From Blautia liquoris (GTDB lineage: Bacteria > Bacillota > Clostridia > Lachnospirales > Lachnospiraceae): DNA of 64,000 nt. Positions 20,401-27,375 of the stretch are shown piece after piece. The notes below the pieces were generated by a model, which ran no database searches, was not told where the DNA came from, and saw only the letters and a program-made list of their open reading frames with translations. Every line of letters starts with the position of its first letter. Position 1 is the first letter of the stretch. The DNA lies in NCBI RefSeq assembly GCF_015159595.1, contig NZ_CP063304.1:1364001-1428000 (forward strand). Reading direction: 5' to 3'. The position numbers were made by a program, and so were the translations under genes.

Positions 20401-20835
20401 ATGATGTCATCCGTGACTGATATTGTCGACACCGTTAGCTATGCACTGATTGCATTCGTCGGAATTTCACTGATTGTCTCTTCGATTATGATTGGAGTCA
20501 TCACCTATATTTCTGTTCTTGAACGAAAGAAGGAAATCGGAATTTTACGTGCTCTTGGAGCCAGCAAGAAAGATGTTCGAAGGGTTTTCAATGCCGAGAC
20601 ACTGATCATTGGCTTCTCCGCAGGAATGCTGGGTGTTGTGGTGACCTATGTGTTAACTATCATCGCCAATATCATCGGCTATAACAAACTTGGAATTAAA
20701 AATATCGCCCAGCTGCCTTTTAATGCAGCCCTGGTTCTAATAATAATCAGTATGCTGCTGGCATTTATATCCGGACTGTTTCCGGCATCGGCGGCAGCGA
20801 GAAAAGATCCGGTTGAAGCGCTGAGAAGCGAGTAG
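17404..20835 (+). CDS. ABC transporter, ATPase fused to FtsX-type permease with large repeat-rich extracellular region
   Basis: This 1,143-residue protein has an N-terminal MacB-like ATPase (Walker A GPSGSGKTT at about 39-47, signature LSGGQMQRVA, Walker B LLADEPTGALD). A first membrane helix lies at about residues 262-285. A roughly 700-residue extracytoplasmic region follows, then three C-terminal FtsX helices from about residue 1010. The external region includes eight LDLSGxD-like pentads (about 19,422-19,536) and a Gln/Met-rich heptad region, predicted coiled coil, at about 19,860-20,110. The fused MacB-like layout suggests mechanotransmission to an envelope partner rather than bulk transport. 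No two-component genes are adjacent. The upstream gap (17,143-17,403) holds only short frames. Confidence 0.82.
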   Translation: MLRLTDIRKAYKTNDFTQTALDGVSMAFRDNEFAAILGPSGSGKTTLLNIIGGLDHYDSGDLEIDGISTKKYKSSDWDTYRNNRIGFVFQSYNLIPHQTILANVELALTLSGVSPTERRERAIKALEEVGLGEHIRKLPSQLSGGQMQRVAIARALINNPEILLADEPTGALDTKTSRQVMDLLQKIAKDRLVIMVTHNPELADEYSNRIIRLQDGKLIDDTNPLDPDKEEQRPAEEPHKVGMSLFTAISLSLSNLMTKKGRTFMVALASSIGIIGIAAILALANGIDEYIETTEEETMSIYPLTIQEKGFDFESLLASAGQRANDSDDKSGSEAEKSKEDSSKKSKTEKVKEQKIVESIFQNQNKNDLKSFKAYIEKNKSKIDPNVKTIQYVYDVTPQIYLDNTDKSIDQVNPDALLTSYGFGANAAIFGSSGSMGMDAFHPLPGPSTMYDNQYKIKAGRWPKKYDETVLVLMPDGSISDYVLYAMGLRQRSELKDMLNALLDNPDTKVKLDKNNIDLTYDKLMSAKFKVISPASRYQYDDNYKVWVDRSDNNEYMKKVLSNGMDLKVVGVVQPDPDAKATSLSPGINYTPELITKLMKEAEDSKVVKQQIQNPEVNVLTGKTFAEEKDKDAQKDFDFADLFTIDENKMKEAFKIDESKINLDFSNLGDMSELDLSGFDLSGIDVSGLDMSKMDLSNIDLSGIDMSGFEIDPGSIKPPKIDLEGLNGALEEKIRIPEEALNKIMGDILKDFLSDPINSGVTDPAEIIANFQEYISRPKVQETIAREINKVVKTSGIEEIVKKAVSDYIQTALASYVQEVSASIQGQMKSQMANIQEQLAAQLQSQIQSALQSQMKQVMGQLENQIKDQMSSQMTKVGKQLQTQIESKMKQSMKQLPGQLQNAISIDQNAFTSAFKINRTEDEIMDLMTTMLRQADSSYDNNMKKLGYATVDKPQQINFYPKNFDSKGKIVNFLDGYNKKMEKSKDKEKKISYTDLVGTMMSSVTDIVDTVSYALIAFVGISLIVSSIMIGVITYISVLERKKEIGILRALGASKKDVRRVFNAETLIIGFSAGMLGVVVTYVLTIIANIIGYNKLGIKNIAQLPFNAALVLIIISMLLAFISGLFPASAAARKDPVEALRSE

Positions 20836-20853
20836 TGCGTTTGTCGTGTTTCT

Positions 20854-20896
20854 AGGTCAGGCTTTTTCATGCAAGTATGAAAAGCCTGACCTTTTG
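20854..20896. terminator. Bidirectional terminator between convergent genes
   Basis: AGGTCAGGCTTTTTCAT pairs with ATGAAAAGCCTGACCTT around a CAAGT loop. A-runs and T-runs on both sides allow termination of the rightward ABC gene and the leftward sodC-like gene. Its palindromic core resembles part of the element near 9,830. Confidence 0.85.
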
Positions 20897-20909
20897 AACT
20901 TCGGTATCA

Positions 20910-21407
20910 TTACATGTTGTTTTCCATTATTTCTCCGCAGGCAATTTTTGATCCGGAATCACCGGAAGGTTGTGTCTTGAAGTCATCGGGCATATCGTGG
21001 ATTACTACGGTACGGCCAACTACTTCCTGTGGGATAAAACGATCGGTAAAGAAGATTAAGAGTGCATATCCTCTGTCTGCCTGAAGTGGAGGCATATCTC
21101 CGACATGATTCGGATGATCACATCCATGGGGATTATAATGCTCTCCAGCATCGGCAAAAGGATCATCTTCGTTTCCGGAACATTTTCCGCCTTCGTGTAT
21201 ATGAAATCCGAAGAAATGTCCGTCACAGTAATTTTCACCTTCCGGAAGGCCAGTCACTTCGGCTGCTACCAATGTACCACCCCAGAGTGGGAAGAAGTAC
21301 ACAGAGCCTTGAATTTCATAATATTCTTCGCTCCCATAAACCAGTGCATATGCTTCAGGTTCGGCTTCACAGATGGAATACAGAGCGCTGATTAGATTTT
21401 TTCTCAT
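20910..21407 (-). CDS. Cu/Zn superoxide dismutase family protein
   Basis: This 165-residue protein matches the Cu/Zn SOD fold. Copper ligands are in GFHIHEGGKC, bridging and zinc ligands in HYNPHGCDHPNHVGD, and the copper histidine is in VVIHDMPDDF. The ending GSKIACGEI replaces the catalytic arginine (GxRxACG) by lysine, so activity may be altered. There is no signal peptide, which fits a protein loaded into the spore coat from the mother cell. It starts 34 bp after the cotJC stop on the same strand and is probably in the cotJ operon, pairing superoxide dismutation with CotJC catalase activity. In the lysogen it is cut off from the operon promoter by 36 kb. Confidence 0.82.
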   Translation of the reverse strand: MRKNLISALYSICEAEPEAYALVYGSEEYYEIQGSVYFFPLWGGTLVAAEVTGLPEGENYCDGHFFGFHIHEGGKCSGNEDDPFADAGEHYNPHGCDHPNHVGDMPPLQADRGYALLIFFTDRFIPQEVVGRTVVIHDMPDDFKTQPSGDSGSKIACGEIMENNM

Positions 21408-21440
21408 ATCATTTACCCAACTTTCCTATATATTTTATTC

Positions 21441-21995
21441 CTAATTTTCACAGGAACCATCACAGGGAGGGCAGGTTGTCGGAGCGTCGTAGCTTGGATT
21501 ATAGGCGTAGAAGTTCTTGGAATCAAGCTGTTCCTGAACAGAACGCAGAGCTTCGCCGAATCTTTGAAAATGTACGATTTCACGAGCTCTTAAGAATCTG
21601 ATCGGGTCTGCGACTTCCGGATCCTTTACAAGGCGCAGAATATTGTCATAGGTCTTTCTGGCTTTTTGCTCTGCAGCGAGATCCTCGAATAAATCTGCAA
21701 GCGGGTCACCGACCGATGAGAATTCATTTGCATTAAAGGGAACTCCTCCTGCAGACTGCGGCCATATGCCAACAGTATGATCCACATAATAATTGGCAAA
21801 TCCACCTTTTTCAATTTCTTCTGGGGTTAGATCGCAGGTCAGTTGATGTACGATCGTAGAAACCATCTCAAGATGTGCCAGTTCCTCAGTACCTACATCA
21901 TTTAAAACACCCATTGTAATACGGTTCGGAGCTGCAAAACGCTGCGAGAGATAACGCATAGAAGCACCCATCTCACCGTCAGGTCCACCGTATTG
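21441..21995 (-). CDS. cotJC: cotJC, 3' segment (gene interrupted by prophage)
   Basis: This segment encodes the C-terminal approximately 180 residues of CotJC, a manganese-catalase-family spore-coat protein. Dimanganese ligand motifs are visible: GTEELAHLEMVST and, later, AREIVHFQRFGEAL. The segment has no proper start: the frame enters from the attachment core with QYGGPDGE before the first internal methionine. Joined to the 5' segment at 57.7 kb it gives a 211-residue protein, in frame across the core. A short Pro/Cys-rich tail (TTCPPCDGSC) extends past the typical end. In the integrated state it should not be translated from its own start. Confidence 0.93.
   Translation of the reverse strand, partial: QYGGPDGEMGASMRYLSQRFAAPNRITMGVLNDVGTEELAHLEMVSTIVHQLTCDLTPEEIEKGGFANYYVDHTVGIWPQSAGGVPFNANEFSSVGDPLADLFEDLAAEQKARKTYDNILRLVKDPEVADPIRFLRAREIVHFQRFGEALRSVQEQLDSKNFYAYNPSYDAPTTCPPCDGSCEN
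21979..21995. repeat. Left attachment core (attL side)
   Basis: The 17-bp sequence TCAGGTCCACCGTATTG occurs here and, with one A for G change, at 57,657-57,673. Left of it the frame is cotJC; right of it the DNA is phage, with the recombinase stop codon 7 bp away. The core encodes Gln-Tyr-Gly-Gly-Pro-Asp of CotJC on the minus strand. Confidence 0.88.
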
Positions 21996-22002
21996 TAATA
22001 AC

Positions 22003-23415
22003 CTATAATTTTATATCAAAAAATAAAAGACACTTCTTACGATCAAAAACAATCTTATCGACAATACTCCGGATAAAGTTCCCCTTTACCTCATAGGATG
22101 CTGTCGGGTCCTTTAATATTTCATAGACATTCCTTATTTCTTTAAGAGCTTCTTCTTTGGGCACCGGATTATCAACATTTCTTTCCTTTATCACTTTGAT
22201 CTTATCTTTGATTTCATCACGCTGCCTATTCAATCGTTCCTTATTCTCTTTATATTCCTCCAGGGAATCAATTTCGTTTTCATAAGCATCTTTCACGCGG
22301 GATTCTTTCGTATCAAGTTTATCGAGTTCGTGTTTCAGGAAGGTCAGCTCATCATTGTTTATTGCTGCTTTATTTGATCTGCTCTTATATGTAAAATCCT
22401 TCCCATTTAGGATGTCTTCAAAATACTGCAGTACCATCCGTTCCAGTTTTTGTTCTGAGATGTAGCAGGAACTATCATGATATCCTTTGGCATATTTCCA
22501 ACACTGAAAAAATGGAGTTTTTGCATTGTTGTGCCCCAGGGAGGCACCACAGATAGAACATGTTACTAGGCCTGAAAGCCAGTGCCTGCAAGTTGAGACA
22601 TCGTGACTCTGTGTTTTCTTTCTGGCATCCATTAATTTTACCCGATTATTATATTGTTCTTTCGATATAATTGTTTCGTGATCTCCCTCGAATTCCACAC
22701 CATTCCAAGCTACAGTACCGGAATAAAAAGGATTTCGCAGAATACGTTCAATCGTCCTTCGTTCAAAGAGATTCCCACGTCTGGTATGGTATCCCATAGC
22801 ATTGCACCTTCTGGCAATTCCGCTTGGATCCAGATTCTTGTTATCATAGGAATCCATAATAAATTTCACAATGTCTATTTCATCGTTATTGATAACAAAT
22901 GCTTTCCCCTTTCCGACAGCCTGGTATCCCAAGCTGGGAACGGACTGATATCCATTTCGCAGGGCTTTTTCTTTCATGCCACGTAATACCTCGCCTGAGA
23001 GTCGGATAGAGTAGTACTCATCCATCCATTCAATGATACGTTCAATCAGGGAGCCGAAAGGACCGTCGATCAGGGGTTCAGAGATGCTGATCACGTCCAC
23101 ATTGTCTCGTTTCAGCATACTTTTGTACACGATTGATTCTTCCTGGTTACGTGCAAAACGAGAGTATTTCCATACAAGTATGACATCGATCGGATGCGCC
23201 AGGGACTTGGCCATGGCAATCATTTCCTGAAATTTGGGCCTTTTCTGTGCATGCCGGCCGGAAACACTTTCTTCGTAAATAAAATCCTCACCAATTATGA
23301 TATGATTCTTTTTCGCATATTCAAGCAGCAGTCGTTTCTGTGCATCGGGTGACAGTTCGGCCTGATCAGCGGTGCTGACACGGATATATAGTGCACCGGT
23401 TCTTAATTTTTCCAT
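22003..23415 (-). CDS. Large serine recombinase (phage integrase)
   Basis: This 470-residue recombinase has an N-terminal resolvase domain with catalytic Ser14 in YIRVSTADQ. A recombinase domain follows, then a zinc ribbon (CSICGASLGHNN, later FQCW and SSCYIS) and a C-terminal coiled coil at about 350-430. These proteins integrate and, with a directionality factor, excise phage genomes at short cores. Its stop codon is 7 bp from the left core, the usual integrase position. The start at 23,415 follows AAGGAG. No convincing sporulation-sigma promoter was found upstream, which leaves open how it would be switched on in the mother cell. Confidence 0.95.
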   Translation of the reverse strand: MEKLRTGALYIRVSTADQAELSPDAQKRLLLEYAKKNHIIIGEDFIYEESVSGRHAQKRPKFQEMIAMAKSLAHPIDVILVWKYSRFARNQEESIVYKSMLKRDNVDVISISEPLIDGPFGSLIERIIEWMDEYYSIRLSGEVLRGMKEKALRNGYQSVPSLGYQAVGKGKAFVINNDEIDIVKFIMDSYDNKNLDPSGIARRCNAMGYHTRRGNLFERRTIERILRNPFYSGTVAWNGVEFEGDHETIISKEQYNNRVKLMDARKKTQSHDVSTCRHWLSGLVTCSICGASLGHNNAKTPFFQCWKYAKGYHDSSCYISEQKLERMVLQYFEDILNGKDFTYKSRSNKAAINNDELTFLKHELDKLDTKESRVKDAYENEIDSLEEYKENKERLNRQRDEIKDKIKVIKERNVDNPVPKEEALKEIRNVYEILKDPTASYEVKGNFIRSIVDKIVFDRKKCLLFFDIKL

Positions 23416-23477
23416 CTAAATTAACTCCTTATCTTAATTTTAAATAATTATCAGATAGAAAATGGAATAAATATAAC

Positions 23478-23505
23478 AAAAAGCCCTCTTTTTTTGTAAG
23501 GACTT
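23478..23505 (-). terminator. Terminator upstream of the recombinase
   Basis: Read on the minus strand, AAGTCCTT and GAGGGCTT pair (with G-U pairs) around a short A-rich loop and are followed by TTTTTG. It would separate the DUF1828 gene from the recombinase. Confidence 0.5.
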
Positions 23506-23551
23506 AATAGTTAATATTTCTCATCAGTCTGATAATAATCAATTAAGGTTT

Positions 23552-24313
23552 TCATGAAGCAAGCAAGTCTATGTTTTCTTTATTTTCTCGTTCACTCCAT
23601 CTAATTGAATTTACATCATAATTTGAAAATCCTTCTTCAACACCAGAACTAATTGTATTAGTAGTATCATTAAGAAATACAATAAGTTGACTTCCCTGTT
23701 TTCGTGAAGGACGTGTGTCACTCCATGCAAATAGAGCATTGCTTGCTGATGTTTTTGTTGGATTATTTATTGCCAAACAAAGTCTTTCTGGCATAACTCT
23801 TGAACGCTGAATTGCAAAGTCATAGTTATGTGAGAAACCAGATTTTCCAGTAAACTGAACATTTTCCATACAAAAAATATCATTATCTGCAAAAAACGAT
23901 TGTATATCATCCAAAAAGAAGGAAGTAGTTTTGCTCCTAGCGGTCATATACATATCTGTTACATGGATGAGACATTGTACAAAAGCGTGCTTTTTTTGTG
24001 GAAAATTTTCAGCCGGCGCCTTGAGTGTTAATTCCTTTTGTGATAAATTAACTCCATATTGTTCTAAAATTCCCATCAACTGTTTTTTGCGATTTTGAGT
24101 AAAATTAAATCCAGTCATCTCAAGTTTATTTATGGTATTTCCGTCATCTGTAAAGAAAATTTCATCTTTATCAATTTTTACATAAAATTGGAGATAATCA
24201 TTATCTGTATCTAAAAAAGGAGTGTTTATTTCATAATATTCGCCTATTTTGGTGACAGAAATTTCTTTTCTCAACCAATTAATATATTCATCTATATATT
24301 TTTGGATATCCAT
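23552..24313 (-). CDS. DUF1828/DUF1829 domain protein
   Basis: The 253-residue product resembles prophage proteins with an N-terminal DUF1828 domain (EITPFLDTDNDY-like NTPFLDTDNDYLQFYV, FTDDGNTINKLEMTG) and a C-terminal DUF1829 domain. The function is not established. It starts at 24,313 behind AAAGGAGGAGC, 12 bp after the upstream gene, so the two form a pair. Such pairs are common as phage cargo and could be a toxin/antitoxin-type or defence unit, but nothing in the sequence shows a catalytic site. Confidence 0.65.
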   Translation of the reverse strand: MDIQKYIDEYINWLRKEISVTKIGEYYEINTPFLDTDNDYLQFYVKIDKDEIFFTDDGNTINKLEMTGFNFTQNRKKQLMGILEQYGVNLSQKELTLKAPAENFPQKKHAFVQCLIHVTDMYMTARSKTTSFFLDDIQSFFADNDIFCMENVQFTGKSGFSHNYDFAIQRSRVMPERLCLAINNPTKTSASNALFAWSDTRPSRKQGSQLIVFLNDTTNTISSGVEEGFSNYDVNSIRWSERENKENIDLLAS

Positions 24314-24325
24314 GTGCTCCTCCTT

Positions 24326-24775
24326 TTACAAAAATTCTTCTTGACAATAAACCTTTGGTCCTTCTATTATATTAAACTTTTTAAAGAACTTCAATGTATT
24401 CTCTACAAAATTTTCAGACGTAATATCCTCTGCTAAGAAAGCAAGCTTTCTCCCATATTTCTCTGAATAGATATGCCAATGTGAGCCAATGATCTTCTTA
24501 CCATCTGGGTTCAAATGAGCTGAGCTTGGATTTATGTGTAGTTCTAGTAGAAGAATCCCATCTTTTTTTATTCTTGCCCCAAAATCGTATTTTAAGTGAT
24601 TGATTTTCCCACGATATATTTTAGCTGTAAAGATATCCTTTTTAGTATCACCGATAACATCAAATTCAATTGATTTACCTTTTGAAGGAAATTCTATTTC
24701 TTCAAGAAGTGTTTTCTTCAGCATATTAAGCATTTTATCAGCTTCAGCCTGCGTCAATTTTCGATCGTTGCTCAT
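24326..24775 (-). CDS. DUF6978-like protein paired with the DUF1828 gene
   Basis: The 149-residue product begins KLTQAEADKMLNMLKK and continues with a beta-rich region containing HINPSSAHLNPDGKKI and GSHWHIYSE. This combination occurs in DUF6978-type proteins, which often sit next to DUF1828/1829 genes. The start at 24,775 follows TAAGGAGTTATAG. There are no membrane segments. The role is unknown; co-occurrence with its neighbour is the main clue. Confidence 0.55.
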   Translation of the reverse strand: MSNDRKLTQAEADKMLNMLKKTLLEEIEFPSKGKSIEFDVIGDTKKDIFTAKIYRGKINHLKYDFGARIKKDGILLLELHINPSSAHLNPDGKKIIGSHWHIYSEKYGRKLAFLAEDITSENFVENTLKFFKKFNIIEGPKVYCQEEFL

Positions 24776-24875
24776 TTTACTATAACTCCTTATTTATCAA
24801 TCGTATGAGTGCTTATTTTATAATTACCCAGTGTTTTTTGCACTGGGTAACTATTATTACATTTTCAATTGTATT

Positions 24876-25130
24876 TTAACGGATCGTCCACGATTTACCA
24901 CAGTCCTGGCATAGGCAGACTTTCTCATTTTTAAAAGAGGTTTTTTCTTTCCCTTTGGATTTTTTCCAAACAAGGTTTGACATTCCAAGTGTGCTTATAG
25001 CAGCTAAACCTCTTGCAGTATTATTCATGTGACCACCAAAGCCATTTCCATGTTTTTTTGTTTTCCCCTCGGTCTGCATCATTTCAATTGAAACATTTTC
25101 ACTGCCACATTTTTGGCATTTTATCTTTAT
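24876..25130 (-). CDS. Small double zinc-ribbon protein (start uncertain)
   Basis: From the first ATG (25,082) the protein has 68 residues ending VCLCQDCGKSWTIR, one CxxC knuckle. The same frame stays open upstream for 18 codons and encodes KCQKCGSENVSIE, the matching first CxxC knuckle, before a TAG at 25,137-25,139. This suggests that the true product starts upstream at a non-ATG codon (an ATA near 25,130 or 25,124), perhaps coupled to the lipoprotein stop at 25,150. A Gly/Ala-rich hydrophobic patch lies between the knuckles. Function unknown. Confidence 0.5.
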   Translation of the reverse strand: MKIKCQKCGSENVSIEMMQTEGKTKKHGNGFGGHMNNTARGLAAISTLGMSNLVWKKSKGKEKTSFKNEKVCLCQDCGKSWTIR

Positions 25131-25149
25131 TTTCTTCTATATTTTAAAA

Positions 25150-25905
25150 TTACTCACCTACAGGTACAAGCTGTACGGATGTGCCGGAAATTGAAAGCGT
25201 TGTTCCTTCTGGAAACATTGCATTATTATATTGTGTTATAGTCATGCCGTCATTGCCTTCGGTTCCCATTACTTCATTAAGGCCACCTTCATAGAGATTG
25301 CTTGAACTCACATTTCCACTTCCACCCGTTGCTACTACATTATAATTCCCTGCTGGAAAATCCGTGCCTGATGTGTAGTTTCCGGCAGTTAGATCAATAG
25401 GGGTAGCGTCAGAAACTGTTCTCGCTTTTACAGATCCAGTATCTGCATCTTCTGCCACAACATGTAATATTACATCTCCTCCCAGGGTAAGTTGAATATC
25501 CTTATCTAACTTTAAGCCATTAAAGGATTCTGTAGTCATATCATCTGCAGGTGTTCCCATTACTTCATTAAGGCCCCCAGTATACATATTGGATGATGAG
25601 ACATTACCCTGCCCCGATGTGGCTGTAAGATTATATGTTCCCGATGGTAGATCAATACCGGCAATATAATTCCCAGCTGACAGATCAGCCTCAAAGTGCT
25701 CTTTGGTCGGCTCAGCTTTTGTCTCCGGTTCTGCAGTGGATGTTGATGCAGTAGAAGTTGATGTACTACTGGTAGTATTCGCAGATACAGAAGTGCTTGT
25801 TGATGCAGGCTGCTTGTTCGTTGCTGTGGGTGCCGTGCTACCGCACGCTGCAAAAGTTAATGTTGTGATCAGAGTAATAGTTGCAATAAGAGTTTTCTTT
25901 TTCAT
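25150..25905 (-). CDS. Secreted lipoprotein with duplicated domain (lysogenic cargo)
   Basis: The 251-residue product has a lipoprotein signal peptide (KKK, hydrophobic core, lipobox FAAC with Cys at about residue 20) and a Ser/Thr-rich linker. Two similar domains of about 80 residues follow; each begins with a GNYxxGxDxPxGxYN motif and contains GNVSSSN and GGLNEVMGT. It should be lipid-anchored outside the host membrane. The start at 25,905 follows AAGGAGAAAAAGG. Located among lysogeny genes, it is a candidate conversion factor, for example in superinfection exclusion or surface modification; this is inference. Confidence 0.75.
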   Translation of the reverse strand: MKKKTLIATITLITTLTFAACGSTAPTATNKQPASTSTSVSANTTSSTSTSTASTSTAEPETKAEPTKEHFEADLSAGNYIAGIDLPSGTYNLTATSGQGNVSSSNMYTGGLNEVMGTPADDMTTESFNGLKLDKDIQLTLGGDVILHVVAEDADTGSVKARTVSDATPIDLTAGNYTSGTDFPAGNYNVVATGGSGNVSSSNLYEGGLNEVMGTEGNDGMTITQYNNAMFPEGTTLSISGTSVQLVPVGE

Positions 25906-25974
25906 TACCTTTTTCTCCTTGTAGTAGAATATATTTTTAATCGCACCATTGCGGTTAAATCAGTTTAAGACATT

Positions 25975-26442
25975 TTAAAACACCTTATCAATTCTTGCAA
26001 CAGCCAATGCGGGCTCAAAATAAATAACATAGCAGTCCAATGTTGTACAGATACCATATTTACTATGATAGCATTTTATAGCATCTGAAAGATATTCCTG
26101 CGAAACATCGAGAAACTCGGCTGTTTCTTCCCATGACTGGCAGCCATGTTCAAAAGCGTGAATTATACCTTGAAGTCCAATCTTTTTGTTATATCCCCAG
26201 AGTCGGGCCTTATATTCTTGCTTCCGATTGTTCAGTGCTTCCTGATCAATAATATTTCCTGCGTTTGTAAAGTAGTGTCCTAATTCTTCGGCCAAAACGC
26301 AGGACTTTTCTGCCAGTGACGGAATGTTTTTTCTGATAGCCACATATTTTCCATAGATTCTTCCATCATTATCACTTAGGGGTTTTTCCCTTACGATAAG
26401 TCTTTCTGTTTCCGCTTCAATAAGCAGATCATCATAAGTCAA
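25975..26442 (-). CDS. ImmA/IrrE-family metallopeptidase-like protein
   Basis: The 155-residue protein resembles ImmA, the anti-repressor protease that cleaves the phage repressor ImmR. The helix CVLAEELGHYFT (about residues 48-59) occupies the place of HEXXH but has Glu for the first His, a variation seen in phage members of the family. TTG 26,442 is the start, 7 bp after GGAGGG. It lies directly after the repressor gene, the standard ImmR-ImmA order, and would link host stress to induction. Confidence 0.75.
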   Translation of the reverse strand: MTYDDLLIEAETERLIVREKPLSDNDGRIYGKYVAIRKNIPSLAEKSCVLAEELGHYFTNAGNIIDQEALNNRKQEYKARLWGYNKKIGLQGIIHAFEHGCQSWEETAEFLDVSQEYLSDAIKCYHSKYGICTTLDCYVIYFEPALAVARIDKVF

Positions 26443-26464
26443 ACTATCACCCTCCCATATTAGA

Positions 26465-26923
26465 TTACTCCCATTCTTTTGGATCCATCATGATTGCATC
26501 ATCATGTGCCTTGCCTTCCGGTGTCTGCTTTATATCAGTTCTTGCATGTGCAGCATTAAGAATGGGCGTACTGTCTTCTACGTAGTCAGGGTTTCCGACA
26601 AGAATTTCAGAATAATCTAGTAATTTTTTCTGTCCATTATTATTAAGCTTCTCAATATTATCATTTATAAGTCTGATAGTTTGATTGCTTAGATCAGTAA
26701 TTTTATTCTGGCTAGGTTCATCGCATTCCCACCCCATTAGAAAAGCAGGCGTTGTATTCAATGCTTTTGCCAATGTGGACATCAGAGTAATGGGCAAGTT
26801 TTCAATGTCATTACTTTCATATCTATATACAGTGGCTCTGTTCTTCCCTAGCCTGCCTGCAAGGTCATCTACACTTAAATCAAGCTCTAATCTTCTCTGC
26901 TTTATTCTGTCTCCAATTGTCAT
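26465..26923 (-). CDS. Phage repressor (XRE/CI-like)
   Basis: This 152-residue repressor has an N-terminal helix-turn-helix (RIKQRRLELDLSVDDLAGRL, then KNRATVYRYES) and an ImmR-like C-terminal region. ATG 26,923 is chosen because GAAAGGTGG precedes it; the longer frame to 26,992 would run over the operator. It faces a Cro-like gene across an intergenic region with palindromic operators and is followed by the ImmA-like gene. It presumably maintains lysogeny. Confidence 0.85.
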   Translation of the reverse strand: MTIGDRIKQRRLELDLSVDDLAGRLGKNRATVYRYESNDIENLPITLMSTLAKALNTTPAFLMGWECDEPSQNKITDLSNQTIRLINDNIEKLNNNGQKKLLDYSEILVGNPDYVEDSTPILNAAHARTDIKQTPEGKAHDDAIMMDPKEWE

Positions 26924-26986
26924 TTCGTTCCACCTTTCTAAGATATTAACATAGTAGCATAGTATTCGCATGGTTGCAACTATATT

Positions 26987-27001
26987 TTGCATATTATGCG
27001 A
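26987..27001. promoter_or_regulatory. Operator 1 (TTGCATATTATGCGA)
   Basis: A 15-bp imperfect palindrome with half-site TCGCAT around a 3-bp centre; one base differs from the perfect copies at 27,047 and 27,295. It lies 8 bp upstream of the rightward -35 box, between the divergent repressor and Cro-like genes. Confidence 0.7.
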
Positions 27002-27009
27002 AAAAAGTA

Positions 27010-27038
27010 TTGACTTATTCTATGTGATAAGTTATCAT
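27010..27038 (+). promoter_or_regulatory. Rightward early promoter
   Basis: TTGACT at 27,010 and TATCAT at 27,033 are 17 bp apart. Operators flank it on both sides, so repressor binding should block it in the lysogen. Confidence 0.72.
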
Positions 27039-27046
27039 GTAGGTAG

Positions 27047-27061
27047 TCGCATGATATGCGA
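27047..27061. promoter_or_regulatory. Operator 2 (TCGCATGATATGCGA)
   Basis: A perfect 15-bp palindrome (6-3-6) just after the predicted transcription start of the rightward promoter and 22 bp before the Cro-like start codon. Confidence 0.78.
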
Positions 27062-27083
27062 ATTAATCAAAGGAGGTGAGACC

Positions 27084-27302
27084 ATGGTAAATACAAATAA
27101 ATTACGTGGAAAGATGATAGAACATGGTATGAATGTAGAAGAACTATCACTTGCCCTTGGCATGAATAGAGCCACATTTTATAGAAGATTAAATTCTGAT
27201 GGGGAAGAGTTTTCTATTAGAGAAGCGGATATGATTGTCAATATTTTGAAACTCAAAAAGGAAGAAGCAAACGCAATTTTTTTTAGTCAATTTGTCGCAT
27301 GA
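27084..27302 (+). CDS. Cro-like XRE regulator
   Basis: This 72-residue protein is nearly all helix-turn-helix (NVEELSLALGMNRATFYRRL). ATG 27,084 follows AAAGGAGGTGAG; the longer frame from 26,970 crosses the promoter and operators and is rejected. It is the first gene of the rightward early transcript, opposite the repressor, which is the Cro position. Its stop codon overlaps a third copy of the operator. Confidence 0.82.
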   Translation: MVNTNKLRGKMIEHGMNVEELSLALGMNRATFYRRLNSDGEEFSIREADMIVNILKLKKEEANAIFFSQFVA

Positions 27303-27309
27303 TATGCGA
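27295..27309. promoter_or_regulatory. Operator 3 overlapping the Cro-like stop codon
   Basis: A second perfect copy of TCGCATGATATGCGA, covering the last codons and TGA stop of the Cro-like gene. Confidence 0.72.
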
Positions 27310-27375
27310 ATAATAAGAATCAAGATAAAGAAGCGGTATAAATCCACTTGCTGGATCTTGAGAGGAGGTGAAAGA

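Noticed and set aside
26970-27083. Longer start for the Cro-like gene
   Set aside because: It would run across the promoter and two operators; the ATG at 27,084 has AAAGGAGG.
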